Source: Frigoribacterium sp. Leaf8 (GTDB lineage Bacteria; Actinomycetota; Actinomycetes; Actinomycetales; Microbacteriaceae). Taken from it: a stretch of 64,000 nt of DNA. Under the pieces are notes generated by a model, which was not told the origin of the DNA, searched no databases, and saw only the letters and a program-made list of their open reading frames with translations. Below, piece after piece: positions 43,327 to 51,366 of this stretch (position 1 is its first letter; every line of letters begins with the position of its first letter). Location of the stretch: NCBI RefSeq assembly GCF_001421165.1, contig NZ_LMKB01000005.1, positions 985,679 to 1,049,678 of the forward strand, in the 5' to 3' direction. Position numbers and translations under genes: made by a program.

Positions 43327-44178
43327 CTAGCGCCCTTCGGCGATCTCGCGGTTGCGGGCCAGGGCCGCCTGGGTCGCCCGCTCGAACAGCTCGAGCAGAC
43401 CACCGTCGGCGAGTTCGGCCACGGCGCGCTCGGTCGTTCCGCCAGGGCTCGTGACACGGCGACGGAGTTCGGCCGGTGCGGCGTCGGCCGGCAGGACGTC
43501 GCTCGTCGCGAGCAGCTCGCTCGCGCCACGGAACGTGCCCTGCACCAGGGTGGCGGCCTGCGCGCGGGTGAAGCCCAACGCGACCGCCGCCTCCTGCAGT
43601 TGCTCGACGAGGTAGAAGACGTACGCGGGGCCCGAACCCGAGATCGTGCTGAGCGCGTCGATCTGCGCCTCGGGGACGACCACGACGTCGCCGACGACGG
43701 CGAAGAGCGACCGGGCCAGGGCCAGGTCGGCGTCGGTCGAGCGCGACCCGGCGCTCAGGCCGGTCACCCCGAGACCGACGTGCGACGGCGTGTTCGGCAT
43801 GGAGCGCAGCACCGACACGGACTCGGGCAGCGCCGCCTCCATCGTGGCCGTCGTCACGCCGGCGGCCAGGCTCACGACGACGGCGCCCGCGTCGAGCACG
43901 GGACCGATCTCGTGCAGCAGGTCGACCACCATGTGCGGCTTCACGCCGATCAGCACCAGCCGCGCACCGACGACCGCGGAGGAGTTGGCGCTCGGGTCGG
44001 TCTCGGTGGCGAAGGAGGTGACCCCGCCGTGCCGCAGCGCGCGGGCCTTGACCTCGGTGCGGTTCGTCACCCGCACGCCCCCGTCGACGGACACCTCGGG
44101 GCGCAGCAGGCCCTGCAGGATCGCGCCGCCCATCGAGCCGGCTCCGAGAATCGCTGTGGTGGGGAGGGTGGTGACCAT
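43327..44178 (-). CDS. proC: Pyrroline-5-carboxylate reductase
   Basis: Final enzyme of proline synthesis, 283 residues. NADPH motif AILGAGSMGGAILQGLL near 9-25, RSMPNTPSHVGLGVTG near 122 and ISGSGPAYVFYLVEQLQEAA near 168. The last conserved block RRRVTSPGGTTE near 240 is intact. TAGGAT lies six bases before the ATG. Proximity to the BldC-like gene and bS22 is conserved in mycobacteria. Confidence 0.95.
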   Translation of the reverse strand: MVTTLPTTAILGAGSMGGAILQGLLRPEVSVDGGVRVTNRTEVKARALRHGGVTSFATETDPSANSSAVVGARLVLIGVKPHMVVDLLHEIGPVLDAGAVVVSLAAGVTTATMEAALPESVSVLRSMPNTPSHVGLGVTGLSAGSRSTDADLALARSLFAVVGDVVVVPEAQIDALSTISGSGPAYVFYLVEQLQEAAVALGFTRAQAATLVQGTFRGASELLATSDVLPADAAPAELRRRVTSPGGTTERAVAELADGGLLELFERATQAALARNREIAEGR

Positions 44179-44224
44179 CCGGCCATCCTAGGATCGACCA
44201 GGACCACACGAGGGGATCGAACCG

Positions 44225-45187
44225 ATGAGCAGTCACGGCGGCAACAAGGCGATCATCGCCGCACTCAGCGCGAACCTGGGCATCGCGGTGACGAAGTTCA
44301 TCGCCTGGGCGTTCTCGGGGTCGTCGTCCATGCTCGCCGAGGGCGTCCACTCCCTGGCGGACTCGGGCAACCAGCTCCTGCTGCTGCTCGGTGGCCGCAA
44401 GGCGAAGAAGACCGCCGACGCCGACCACCCCTTCGGCCACGGGCGCGAACGCTACGTCTACGCGTTCGTCGTCTCGATCATCCTGTTCAGCGTCGGTGGC
44501 GTGTTCTCGCTCTACGAGGGCGTCGAGAAGCTGCGCGAGCCGCACCCCCTCGAGGTGCCCTGGCTGCCCGTCCTCGTGCTCGCCATCTCGCTCGCCCTCG
44601 AGGGGTTCTCGCTGCGCACCGCGATCCGCGAGTCCCGCCCGAGCAAGGGTCAGCAGAGCTGGGTCGCGTTCGTGCGCCGGGCCAAGGCCCCCGAGCTGCC
44701 GGTCGTGCTGCTCGAGGACGCCGCCGCGCTGCTCGGCCTGTCGTTCGCCATGATCGGCGTCGTGCTCACCTGGATCACCGGTGACGGCGTCTTCGACGCG
44801 ATCGGCACCCTGGCGATCGGCGTGCTGCTCGTCGCGGTGGCCGTGATCCTCGGCATCGAGACGAAGAGCCTGCTCGTCGGCGAGGGCGCCTCGGCCGAGG
44901 ACGTCCAGAAGATCCGCGCCGCGATCACGGGCGGGCCCGAGGTCGAGTCGATCATCCACATGAAGACCCTCTACCTCGGTCCCGACGAGCTGCTCGTCGG
45001 CGTCAAGGTCGCGATGCCCGGCCGCACGGTGCTGGCCGACGTCGCGAGCGCCATCAACGCCGTCGAGTCGCGCATCCGCGAGGCCGTGCCGATCGCCCGC
45101 GTCATCTACGTCGAACCCGACGTCTGGGTCAAGCCGGGCCAGGTCGACCCGCCGACCGACGCGATCGTCATCCGCGCGGCCGACTGA
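44225..45187 (+). CDS. Cation diffusion facilitator family transporter
   Basis: Zn2+/Fe2+/Mn2+:proton antiporter-type protein of 320 residues. Six membrane helices, with the metal-binding pair in EGVHSLADSGNQ near 38 and DHPFGHGRERYVYAF near 65, and LLEDAAALLGLSFA near 162. A C-terminal cytoplasmic ferredoxin-like domain follows. Metal specificity cannot be decided. GAGGGG precedes the ATG by about 9 bases. Confidence 0.9.
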   Translation: MSSHGGNKAIIAALSANLGIAVTKFIAWAFSGSSSMLAEGVHSLADSGNQLLLLLGGRKAKKTADADHPFGHGRERYVYAFVVSIILFSVGGVFSLYEGVEKLREPHPLEVPWLPVLVLAISLALEGFSLRTAIRESRPSKGQQSWVAFVRRAKAPELPVVLLEDAAALLGLSFAMIGVVLTWITGDGVFDAIGTLAIGVLLVAVAVILGIETKSLLVGEGASAEDVQKIRAAITGGPEVESIIHMKTLYLGPDELLVGVKVAMPGRTVLADVASAINAVESRIREAVPIARVIYVEPDVWVKPGQVDPPTDAIVIRAAD

Positions 45188-45188
45188 C

Positions 45189-45202
45189 CCGAGGAGGCGC
45201 GG
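45189..45202 (+). repeat. Intergenic copy of the dispersed motif
   Basis: CCGAGGAGGCGCGG starts 2 bp after the cation transporter stop codon, before the convergent tadA gene. Confidence 0.6.
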
Positions 45203-45226
45203 ATCGGCCCTCGGGGTCGGCCCGCC

Positions 45227-45706
45227 TCAGTGCCCCTCGACGACGCGCCGCTCGGCGAAGAAGTCGTCCAGCCGAGCCCGGCACTCGGCCTCGCGCACGC
45301 CGGCGTACACCTCGGCGCGGTGCGGGAGCCTGCGGTCGCGGACGATGTCGTAGACGCTGCCCGCGCCTCCTGCCTTGTCGTCCCAGGCCCCGTAGACGAG
45401 CCGCGGGACCCGGGCGGCCAGCAGGGCCCCGGCGCACATGGGGCACGGTTCGAGGGTGACCACGAGCGTCGTGCCGGTGAGGTGCCAGTCGCCGGTGTGC
45501 GCCGCGGCGGCCCGCAGCGCGATCACCTCGGCGTGGGCGGTCGGGTCCTGCCGCAACTCGCGTTCGTTGCGTCCGGTCGCGATGACCAGGCCGTCGGCGT
45601 CGACCACCACGGCACCGACCGGCACGTCGGCCGAGACGCGGCACGCGTCGGCCTCGGCGAGGGCGAGCGACATCCAGTCGTCGAACTCGGGCGGGACGGC
45701 GATCAC
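45227..45706 (-). CDS. tadA: tRNA-specific adenosine deaminase
   Basis: Zinc enzyme of about 159 residues converting A34 to inosine in tRNA-Arg(ACG). Catalytic [13 protein letters not shown] near 60 (His and Glu) and [15 protein letters not shown] near 88 (two Cys ligands). The GTG at 45706 has AGAGG four bases upstream; an ATG 11 codons later also fits. Convergent with the cation transporter gene. Confidence 0.92.
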   Translation of the reverse strand: MIAVPPEFDDWMSLALAEADACRVSADVPVGAVVVDADGLVIATGRNERELRQDPTAHAEVIALRAAAAHTGDWHLTGTTLVVTLEPCPMCAGALLAARVPRLVYGAWDDKAGGAGSVYDIVRDRRLPHRAEVYAGVREAECRARLDDFFAERRVVEGH

Positions 45707-45766
45707 GGGGCCTCTGCGGGGTCGGGACGGCTCACGGAACCGGTCGACTCCGCTACCGTTGAGCCT

Positions 45767-46399
45767 ATGCGAGTGCACGTAGCGGACCACCCCCTGATCA
45801 CCCACAAGCTGACCGTGCTCCGCGACAAGAGCACACCCTCCCCCACCTTCCGGGCGCTGACCGAAGAACTCGTCACGCTGCTGGCCTACGAGGCCACGCG
45901 CGACGTCCGCACCAGCCCCGTCGACATCGAGACCCCGGTCGGTCCGACCACGGGTCTCGAGATCAGCCAGCCGCGTCCGCTCGTCGTGCCGATCCTGCGC
46001 GCCGGCCTCGGCATGCTCGAGGGCATGACCAAGCTCGTCCCCACGGCCGAGGTCGGATTCCTCGGCATGGTGCGCGACGAAGAGACCCTCCAGCCCACGA
46101 CCTACGCCGAGCGTCTGCCCGACGACCTCTCGAACCGTCAGTGCTTCGTGCTCGACCCGATGCTCGCCACCGGCGGTTCGCTCATCGCGGCGATCGCCTA
46201 CCTGCTCGACCGCGGCGCCGTCGACGTCACGGCGGTCTGCATCCTGGCCGCGCCCGAGGGCCTCGCCGCCGTCGAGAAGGCGATGGAGGGCCGCGACGTC
46301 CACGTCGTGCTGGGCGCCGTCGACGAGAAGCTCGACGAGCAGGGCTACATCGTGCCGGGCCTCGGCGACGCGGGCGACCGCCTCTACGGGCTCGCCTGA
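45767..46399 (+). CDS. upp: Uracil phosphoribosyltransferase
   Basis: Pyrimidine salvage enzyme of 210 residues converting uracil and PRPP to UMP. Features: [18 protein letters not shown] near 70-87, the PRPP loop [16 protein letters not shown] near 126-141, and the C-terminal uracil-binding [22 protein letters not shown] seven bases before the ATG indicates a leaderless transcript. Confidence 0.96.
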   Translation: MRVHVADHPLITHKLTVLRDKSTPSPTFRALTEELVTLLAYEATRDVRTSPVDIETPVGPTTGLEISQPRPLVVPILRAGLGMLEGMTKLVPTAEVGFLGMVRDEETLQPTTYAERLPDDLSNRQCFVLDPMLATGGSLIAAIAYLLDRGAVDVTAVCILAAPEGLAAVEKAMEGRDVHVVLGAVDEKLDEQGYIVPGLGDAGDRLYGLA

Positions 46400-46418
46400 C
46401 CCCCGTCGCCCCGACGCC

Positions 46419-46457
46419 CCGGACCGCGCCTCCTCGACCGCAGGAGGCGCGGTCCGG
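46419..46457. terminator. Terminator after upp made of an inverted motif pair
   Basis: CCGGACCGCGCCTCCT (46419-46434) pairs perfectly with AGGAGGCGCGGTCCGG (46442-46457), loop CGACCGC. Each arm contains AGGAGGCGCG. Confidence 0.9.
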
Positions 46458-46497
46458 CGTTTCCGGGCCGCTCACGGTGCCGGAACGCGAACGTCGC

Positions 46498-46527
46498 TTG
46501 ACATCGCGACGCGGGGTGTAACAAGAT
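46498..46527 (+). promoter_or_regulatory. Strong promoter of the leader peptide
   Basis: A perfect -35 TTGACA (46498-46503), 18-bp spacer and CAAGAT (46522-46527), placed seven bases before the leader ATG. TAACAA (46519-46524) is an alternative -10. Confidence 0.75.
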
Positions 46528-46534
46528 CGACCCC

Positions 46535-46633
46535 ATGACTAACAGTGTGCTCACCCCGACCTCTCGTGAGGCCCTCGGGAGCACCGGCATGATGATGCCG
46601 ATGCACGCTGTCATGTGTCGAATGTGTGCCTGA
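46535..46633 (+). CDS. Cys-rich leader peptide (uORF)
   Basis: A 32-codon ORF starting MTNSVLTPTSREALGS and ending HAVMCRMCA then TGA, with six Met residues in the second half and two Cys codons just before the stop. It sits at the predicted transcription start, so it would be translated leaderless. Short leaderless ORFs ending in Cys codons are known in mycobacteria and other actinobacteria to attenuate downstream genes in response to cysteine supply. Here the downstream gene is a winged-helix regulator 266 bp away. Role is inference. Confidence 0.65.
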   Translation: MTNSVLTPTSREALGSTGMMMPMHAVMCRMCA

Positions 46634-46899
46634 TCCGGTCACACACCTCGCCGAGTCGAAGCTGCTGACACCGCCAGCTGAGCTCGTGACCCCACCCGGT
46701 CACTGAGCCACCGACTCCAGGATGCCCCGCGTCGCCACCCTCGACGCGCATCCCGAACGGTGCATCGCACCGACTGCTCGTGACGTACGGCACCATCGCC
46801 GGCGGGATCGAGCACCGACACACATCGAGCAGTCCCTCCGCACCCGGCGACCCGTCGGCCCGAGGGACCGCCGCCGTCACGCAAGGACCCCCGCCTGTC
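46634..46899 (+). promoter_or_regulatory. Long leader with hairpins before the winged-helix gene
   Basis: 266 bp with no other gene. AGCTG/CAGCT (46660-46664, 46675-46679) and GTCCCTC/GAGGGAC (46832-46838, 46862-46868) can form hairpins; the latter lies just before the AAGGA ribosome site of the next gene. This layout suits attenuation or translational control. Confidence 0.5.
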
Positions 46900-47667
46900 A
46901 TGTCCCTCATCCTCGACCGCCCCGTCACCGCCACCCGCACCGTCTCGCCCGCCCGTTCCGCCGCCCCGACACCCCTCCGCGAGGTCGCGCCCGCCCTCTC
47001 GGCCGCCCCCAGCGACGCGTCCGTCATCGCGAGCCCCGCGGCCCCCCGACCCCGCGCCGTGCCCGAGGGCACCGAGGCCCGCGGCTTCGTCCTCTACGTC
47101 GGGCTCGACGAGCTCAAGGCCGCCGCCGACGGCACCTCGCTCGGCGACGTCGTCTCGCAGATCAAGGAACTCGTCGGACGGATCGCCCCGTCGGCCGAGA
47201 CGCACGCCGCCGTGGCCCTCGCCCCCGAGGGGGCCGGCGGCCGAGACGTCGAGGTCGTCCGCCTGGCCCTGCAGGACCCGGCCGCCCTGGCGAAGCGCCG
47301 GCAGGTCACCGAGGACGACGAGCCCGGTGCCCGCGGCGGCGTCGTCGTCGACATCTCGCGCAAGCGCCTGCTGCTGGACGGCGACGTGGCTCCCCTGACA
47401 TACAAGGAGTTCGAGCTGCTGCAGTACCTCGTCCTGCGCGAGGGCCGCACCATCGAACGAGCAGAGCTGATCTCGAGCCTCTGGGCCGACGGCGACGACG
47501 AGGTGCCGAACGAACGCACCATCGACGTGCACGTCCGTCGACTGCGGTCGAAACTCGGCGCCTTCGAGGACATCGTCCGCACCGTCCGCGGGGTCGGCTA
47601 CCGCTTCGACCGACACGCGGACGTCTCGATCCGTCACGCGTCGACCCCGTCGCCCGACGTGTTCTGA
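46900..47667 (+). CDS. Orphan winged-helix (OmpR/PhoB-type) regulator
   Basis: Protein of 255 residues. Residues 1-60 are Ala/Pro/Ser-rich and likely disordered. Residues about 62-145 form an alpha/beta segment (RGFVLYVGLDELKAAADG, SAETHAAVALAPEG) that is not a normal receiver and has no phosphoacceptor Asp. The C-terminal trans_reg_C winged helix is clear: PLTYKEFELLQYLVLREG, NERTIDVHVRRLRSKLG and RTVRGVGYRFD. No sensor kinase adjoins. The ATG has AAGGA about 10 bases upstream and follows the Cys-leader region. Targets unknown. Confidence 0.85.
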   Translation: MSLILDRPVTATRTVSPARSAAPTPLREVAPALSAAPSDASVIASPAAPRPRAVPEGTEARGFVLYVGLDELKAAADGTSLGDVVSQIKELVGRIAPSAETHAAVALAPEGAGGRDVEVVRLALQDPAALAKRRQVTEDDEPGARGGVVVDISRKRLLLDGDVAPLTYKEFELLQYLVLREGRTIERAELISSLWADGDDEVPNERTIDVHVRRLRSKLGAFEDIVRTVRGVGYRFDRHADVSIRHASTPSPDVF

Positions 47668-47762
47668 GCCCCGTCCGGCACACGCGCCGGCCGCGGCGTC
47701 GGCTCGGTGCGAGTTCCCAGGAATTCCTCGGGTCCACCCCTGGACCACCGTTACCGATCCGT

Positions 47763-47876
47763 TATAGATTGTGTCTCGCCGACGTCGTTTGCTGTGGCGG
47801 CCGAGGCGGAATGTGATTGCAGGACACTCCTGGTGCAAGGGAAGAGGGCCGGTCGCCATCGGGCGACCGGCCCTCT
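47763..47876 (+). ncRNA. Candidate small RNA
   Basis: A promoter-like TGGACC - 18 bp - TAGATT (47741-47746, 47765-47770; TATAGA at 47763 overlaps it) is followed by about 100 bp without an ORF and then a perfect terminator hairpin (47843-47876). Inside, CAGGA-CAC-TCCTG can form a second hairpin. Alternatively this is just the 3' end of the preceding transcript. Confidence 0.45.
47843..47876 (+). terminator. Strong stem-loop terminator
   Basis: A perfect 15-bp stem, AGAGGGCCGGTCGCC with GGCGACCGGCCCTCT, loop ATCG, followed by GTCGTG. Confidence 0.88.
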
Positions 47877-47979
47877 GTCGTGTACCCCCGGGTACACGCT
47901 CGCTCGGCGCCGCCCCCGCGCGTCGGCCCGAGGTCGGTGGCCTTTCGTAGACTCGACCTCGACGAACGTGAGGGACGAC

Positions 47980-48432
47980 ATGAGCGAGACATCGATGGCC
48001 GTGGGGGCCTGGGAAGCCCTGTTCCGGGCCCAGGTCAGCGTCATGCGTGAACTGACCGAGTGCTTCCCGACCCACGAGATCTCGTTCAACGAGTACGACG
48101 TGTTGTTCAACCTGTCCAACCAGCCCGATCGGCGGGCCCGCATCCGCGACCTGACCCGCCACCTGTTGCTGACGCAGCCGAGCATCAGCCGTCTCGTCGA
48201 CCGACTGGCGTCGAAGGGCATCGTCGAGAAGGCCTCCGACCCCGGCGACGGCCGGGGCATCATCGTGACCATGACGGACGAGGGCTACGACCTCTACCGG
48301 CGCACGGCGGTCAGCCACGCCGAGGCCATCCGTCGTCGCGTGGGCGGAGCACTCGACGACGACGAACTGGCCTCGCTCGCCGATCTGTGCACCAAGCTGC
48401 GGCTCGGCACGCCGGTCGGGACGAACGCATGA
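47980..48432 (+). CDS. MarR family transcriptional regulator
   Basis: Winged-helix regulator of 150 residues: RIRDLTRHLLLTQPSISRLVDRL near 60-82 is the HTH and DPGDGRGIIVTMTDEG near 92 the wing. TAGACT at 47948-47953 and AGGGA before the ATG suggest a leadered transcript. The stop overlaps the photolyase start (ATGA), so it probably controls this operon. Confidence 0.9.
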   Translation: MSETSMAVGAWEALFRAQVSVMRELTECFPTHEISFNEYDVLFNLSNQPDRRARIRDLTRHLLLTQPSISRLVDRLASKGIVEKASDPGDGRGIIVTMTDEGYDLYRRTAVSHAEAIRRRVGGALDDDELASLADLCTKLRLGTPVGTNA

Positions 48433-49802
48433 CCTCCCCTTCCATCGTCTGGTTGCGCGACGACCTGCGCCTCGCCGACAACCCCGCCCTCGTGGCCGCC
48501 GTCGAGCGCGGCGAACCGGTCGTCGTCCTCTTCCTGCTCGACGACGAGACCGACGGCCTGCGCCCCCTCGGCGGGGCCTCACGCTGGTGGCTGCACCACA
48601 GCCTCGCCGCCCTCGCCGAATCGCTGCAGGCCGTCGGTGGGCGACTCACGCTGCGCCGGGGTCCCCAGGCACGCGAACTCCCCCGTCTCGTCGACGAGGT
48701 GGGCGCGGGTGCCGTCTTCTGGAACCGCCGGTACGGTCTGGCCGCCCGCGACGCCGACGCCGGGCTCAAGTCGTCGCTGCGCGAGCGTGGGCTCGACGTG
48801 CGCAGCTTCCAGGCGAACCTCATGTTCGAACCGTGGACCATCCAGACCGGGCAGGGTCAGCCCTTCAAGGTCTTCACGCCGTTCTGGCGCGCCTGCCTCG
48901 ACCGGCCCGAACCCCGCCACCCCGAGGCGGCCCCCGACGAGCTGCACGTCCCCCACGCGACGCCCGACAGCGACGACCTCGACTCGTGGGCGCTGCTGCC
49001 CACGACCCCCGACTGGTCGGCCGGCCTGCGCGACGCCTGGACCCCGGGCGAGGCGTCGGCCCTCGACACCCTCGAACGTTTCGCCACCGGCCACCTGGCC
49101 GACTACGGCCTGCGCGACGAGCCGGCCCAAGAGGCGACGAGCCACCTCTCGCCGCACCTCCGTTTCGGCGAGGTCAGCCCGTTCCAGGTCTGGCACCGCA
49201 TGCGCGGCGACCTGGCGCCCGACGCCCGAGAACAGGCCTCGGGCTTCCTGCGCGAACTCGTGTGGCGCGAGTTCAACCACACCGTCCTCTTCGCGAACCC
49301 GCACCTCGCCACGAAGAACTACCGGCCCGAGTTCGACGACTTCCCGTGGCACGAACTCGAACCCGGCGAACTCGAGGCGTGGAGGCAGGGCACGACCGGC
49401 ATCCCTCTGGTCGACGCGGGCATGCGAGAGCTGTGGACGACCGGGTACATGCACAACCGGGTTCGCATGGTCACGGCGAGCTTCCTGGTCAAGAACCTGC
49501 TGGCCGACTGGCGGGTGGGCGAGCAGTGGTTCTGGGACACCCTGGTCGACGCGGACGAGGCGAACAACCCCGCGAACTGGCAGTGGACGGCCGGCTCGGG
49601 TGCGGACGCGGCCCCGTACTTCCGAGTGTTCAACCCCGTCCTGCAGGCCGACAAGTTCGACAAGCACCGCGACTACGTGCGGCGCTGGGTCCCCGAGGTC
49701 GACACCGACTCGTACCCCGAGCCCATGGTCGACCTCAAGGCCTCCCGCCGGGCCGCGCTCGACGCCTACGAAGCCATGCGCCGCACCACGCGCACCGAAT
49801 GA
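48429..49802 (+). CDS. Deoxyribodipyrimidine photo-lyase
   Basis: Photolyase/cryptochrome family protein of 457 residues repairing UV dimers with light. The N-terminal antenna domain begins SIVWLRDDLRLADNPAL; the FAD domain has SHLSPHLRFGEVSP near 238, WREFNHTVLFANP near 278, MRELWTTGYMHNRVRMVTAS near 337 and NPANWQW near 378. The structure fits class I CPD photolyases. It is coupled to the MarR gene upstream and to a serine hydrolase downstream by 4-bp overlaps. Confidence 0.93.
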   Translation: MTSPSIVWLRDDLRLADNPALVAAVERGEPVVVLFLLDDETDGLRPLGGASRWWLHHSLAALAESLQAVGGRLTLRRGPQARELPRLVDEVGAGAVFWNRRYGLAARDADAGLKSSLRERGLDVRSFQANLMFEPWTIQTGQGQPFKVFTPFWRACLDRPEPRHPEAAPDELHVPHATPDSDDLDSWALLPTTPDWSAGLRDAWTPGEASALDTLERFATGHLADYGLRDEPAQEATSHLSPHLRFGEVSPFQVWHRMRGDLAPDAREQASGFLRELVWREFNHTVLFANPHLATKNYRPEFDDFPWHELEPGELEAWRQGTTGIPLVDAGMRELWTTGYMHNRVRMVTASFLVKNLLADWRVGEQWFWDTLVDADEANNPANWQWTAGSGADAAPYFRVFNPVLQADKFDKHRDYVRRWVPEVDTDSYPEPMVDLKASRRAALDAYEAMRRTTRTE

Positions 49803-51253
49803 CCCCGCCCCTCGAGAGGACCGCCTCCGTGACGACGTCATCACGACCCGACCGCACCGAACCACCCACGGGGATCGACGCCGTGTTCGCCGCACGCGCT
49901 CCCGAGCGGCGCGGCCCGAGCGCCGTGTGGGCGACCTTCGACCGTTCGGGCGTCACGCACGACGGCTCCTACGGCCAGGTCGCCCCCGGCACCGCGCCCG
50001 GCGTCGACACGGCGTATCGCATCGCCTCGTGCACGAAGAGCTTCACCGCCACCGCCCTGCTCGCCCAGCGCGACGCCGGGCTCGTGTCCCTCGACGCACC
50101 GATCACCGACTTCGTGCCCGCCTTCGCCGACGTGGCCCTGCCCACCGCCGACTCCCCCGTGCCGACCCTGCGCATGCTCCTGACCATGTCGGCCGGCTTC
50201 CCCACGGACGATCCGTGGGGCGACCGGCAAGAATCCCTCACCGACGACGGACTCGACGCCCTGCTGCGGGCCGGGCTCAGCTTCGACAGCGTGCCGGGCA
50301 CCACCTTTGCCTACTCCAACCTCGGCTTCGCCCTCGTGGGCCGGGCGATCGCGGCCGTCGCCGGCAAGCCCTACCGTGAGGTCGTCGAGTCGACGATCCT
50401 CGAACCGCTCGGCCTGACGGCCACCGGCTTCGAGGCGACCGTGCGGGCGATGGGCGGCGTCGCGATCGGCCATCGCCGCACCTCCGACGGGGGTGACCCC
50501 CTGCCGTTCTCAGGCCCGGGCGCGTTCTCACCGATCGGCGGCCTGTTCAGCACCGTGACCGACCTGGCGCGCTGGGCGCGCTGGCTGGGTTCCGCCTTCG
50601 ACCCCGAGGGCCGCGGCGACCTCGACGGCATCCTCTCGCGCGCCTCCCGACGCGAGATGCAGCAGGTGCAGCGTTTCGTCCCCGCCCGGGTCGGGCACCC
50701 CGGCGGCTACGGGTTCGGTCTATTCGTCGAGCACTATCCCGACCACGGCCCCGTCGTGTCGCACAGCGGGGGCTACCCCGGGTTCTCGGCCCACATGCGC
50801 TGGCAGACCGCGACCGGCCTCGGCGCGGTCGGGTTCGAGAACGCGACCTACTCGAAGGTCTCCGAGCCGATCGGGCTCGCGCTCGACGGCCTGATGGCCG
50901 AGCGTCCCGACGCCCGCGTCGTCGTGCGGCCGTGGCCCGAGACGTCGGCGGCCCGCGAGGCGGTCGAGGCCGTCGTCCTCGGCGGCGCCGTGCCCGACGG
51001 GTTGTTCAGCGAGAACGTCGAGGCGGACCTGACGCTCGACCGACGCCGCGCCTCCTGGGCCGCCGCCGTCGAGTCCGTGGGCGGTTGGGACGACGACGGC
51101 GAGGCATCGCCGCCCGACGAGTCGTCCGCTCCCTCGCACCTGGTGTGGCGACGACGGGGAGCCCGGGGCGTCGTCCGGTTCGAGATCCGGCTCACCCCCG
51201 AGCGTCCGCCCCGGGTCCAGACCGTGCTGGTGAGCGCCGAGAGCGCACGGTAG
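49799..51253 (+). CDS. Beta-lactamase family serine hydrolase
   Basis: Class C beta-lactamase/esterase-fold protein of 484 residues, with no clear signal peptide. Catalytic SCTKSF (SxxK) near 79-84, YSN (FAYSNLGFALVGR) near 165 and HSGGYPGFS near 322 in place of KTG. Members act as esterases, D-aminopeptidases or have unknown roles; resistance should not be assumed. The last about 100 residues form an extra domain. ATG overlaps the photolyase stop (ATGA). Confidence 0.88.
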   Translation: MTPPLERTASVTTSSRPDRTEPPTGIDAVFAARAPERRGPSAVWATFDRSGVTHDGSYGQVAPGTAPGVDTAYRIASCTKSFTATALLAQRDAGLVSLDAPITDFVPAFADVALPTADSPVPTLRMLLTMSAGFPTDDPWGDRQESLTDDGLDALLRAGLSFDSVPGTTFAYSNLGFALVGRAIAAVAGKPYREVVESTILEPLGLTATGFEATVRAMGGVAIGHRRTSDGGDPLPFSGPGAFSPIGGLFSTVTDLARWARWLGSAFDPEGRGDLDGILSRASRREMQQVQRFVPARVGHPGGYGFGLFVEHYPDHGPVVSHSGGYPGFSAHMRWQTATGLGAVGFENATYSKVSEPIGLALDGLMAERPDARVVVRPWPETSAAREAVEAVVLGGAVPDGLFSENVEADLTLDRRRASWAAAVESVGGWDDDGEASPPDESSAPSHLVWRRRGARGVVRFEIRLTPERPPRVQTVLVSAESAR

Positions 51254-51271
51254 CCGAGGGCTCGCCGGGAC

Positions 51272-51366
51272 AGGCGTCGTCAGTCGGGCAAGGCGTCGTC
51301 ACGCGGGCCAGGCGTCGTCAGGCGGGCCCGACGCTGTCAGGCGGGCCCGACGCGGTCACGCGGGCG
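51272..51366. repeat. Five tandem 19-bp repeats
   Basis: Units at 51272, 51291, 51310, 51329 and 51348, each 19 bp, e.g. AGGCGTCGTCACGCGGGCC. Copies differ at one to four positions. The last copy includes the stop codon of the PfkB gene. They lie between convergent genes. Confidence 0.88.

Noticed and set aside
46780-46899. Earlier start (46780) for the winged-helix regulator
   Set aside because: The added residues look like translated leader, and the ATG at 46900 has AAGGA upstream.
48587-49798. Fusion of the serine hydrolase to upstream sequence through a continuous open frame
   Set aside because: The upstream part is a shadow frame of the photolyase gene. The ATGA overlap and the family length support a start at 49799.
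51272-51366. CRISPR array
   Set aside because: Repeats are tandem with no spacers, only 19 bp, and no cas genes are present.
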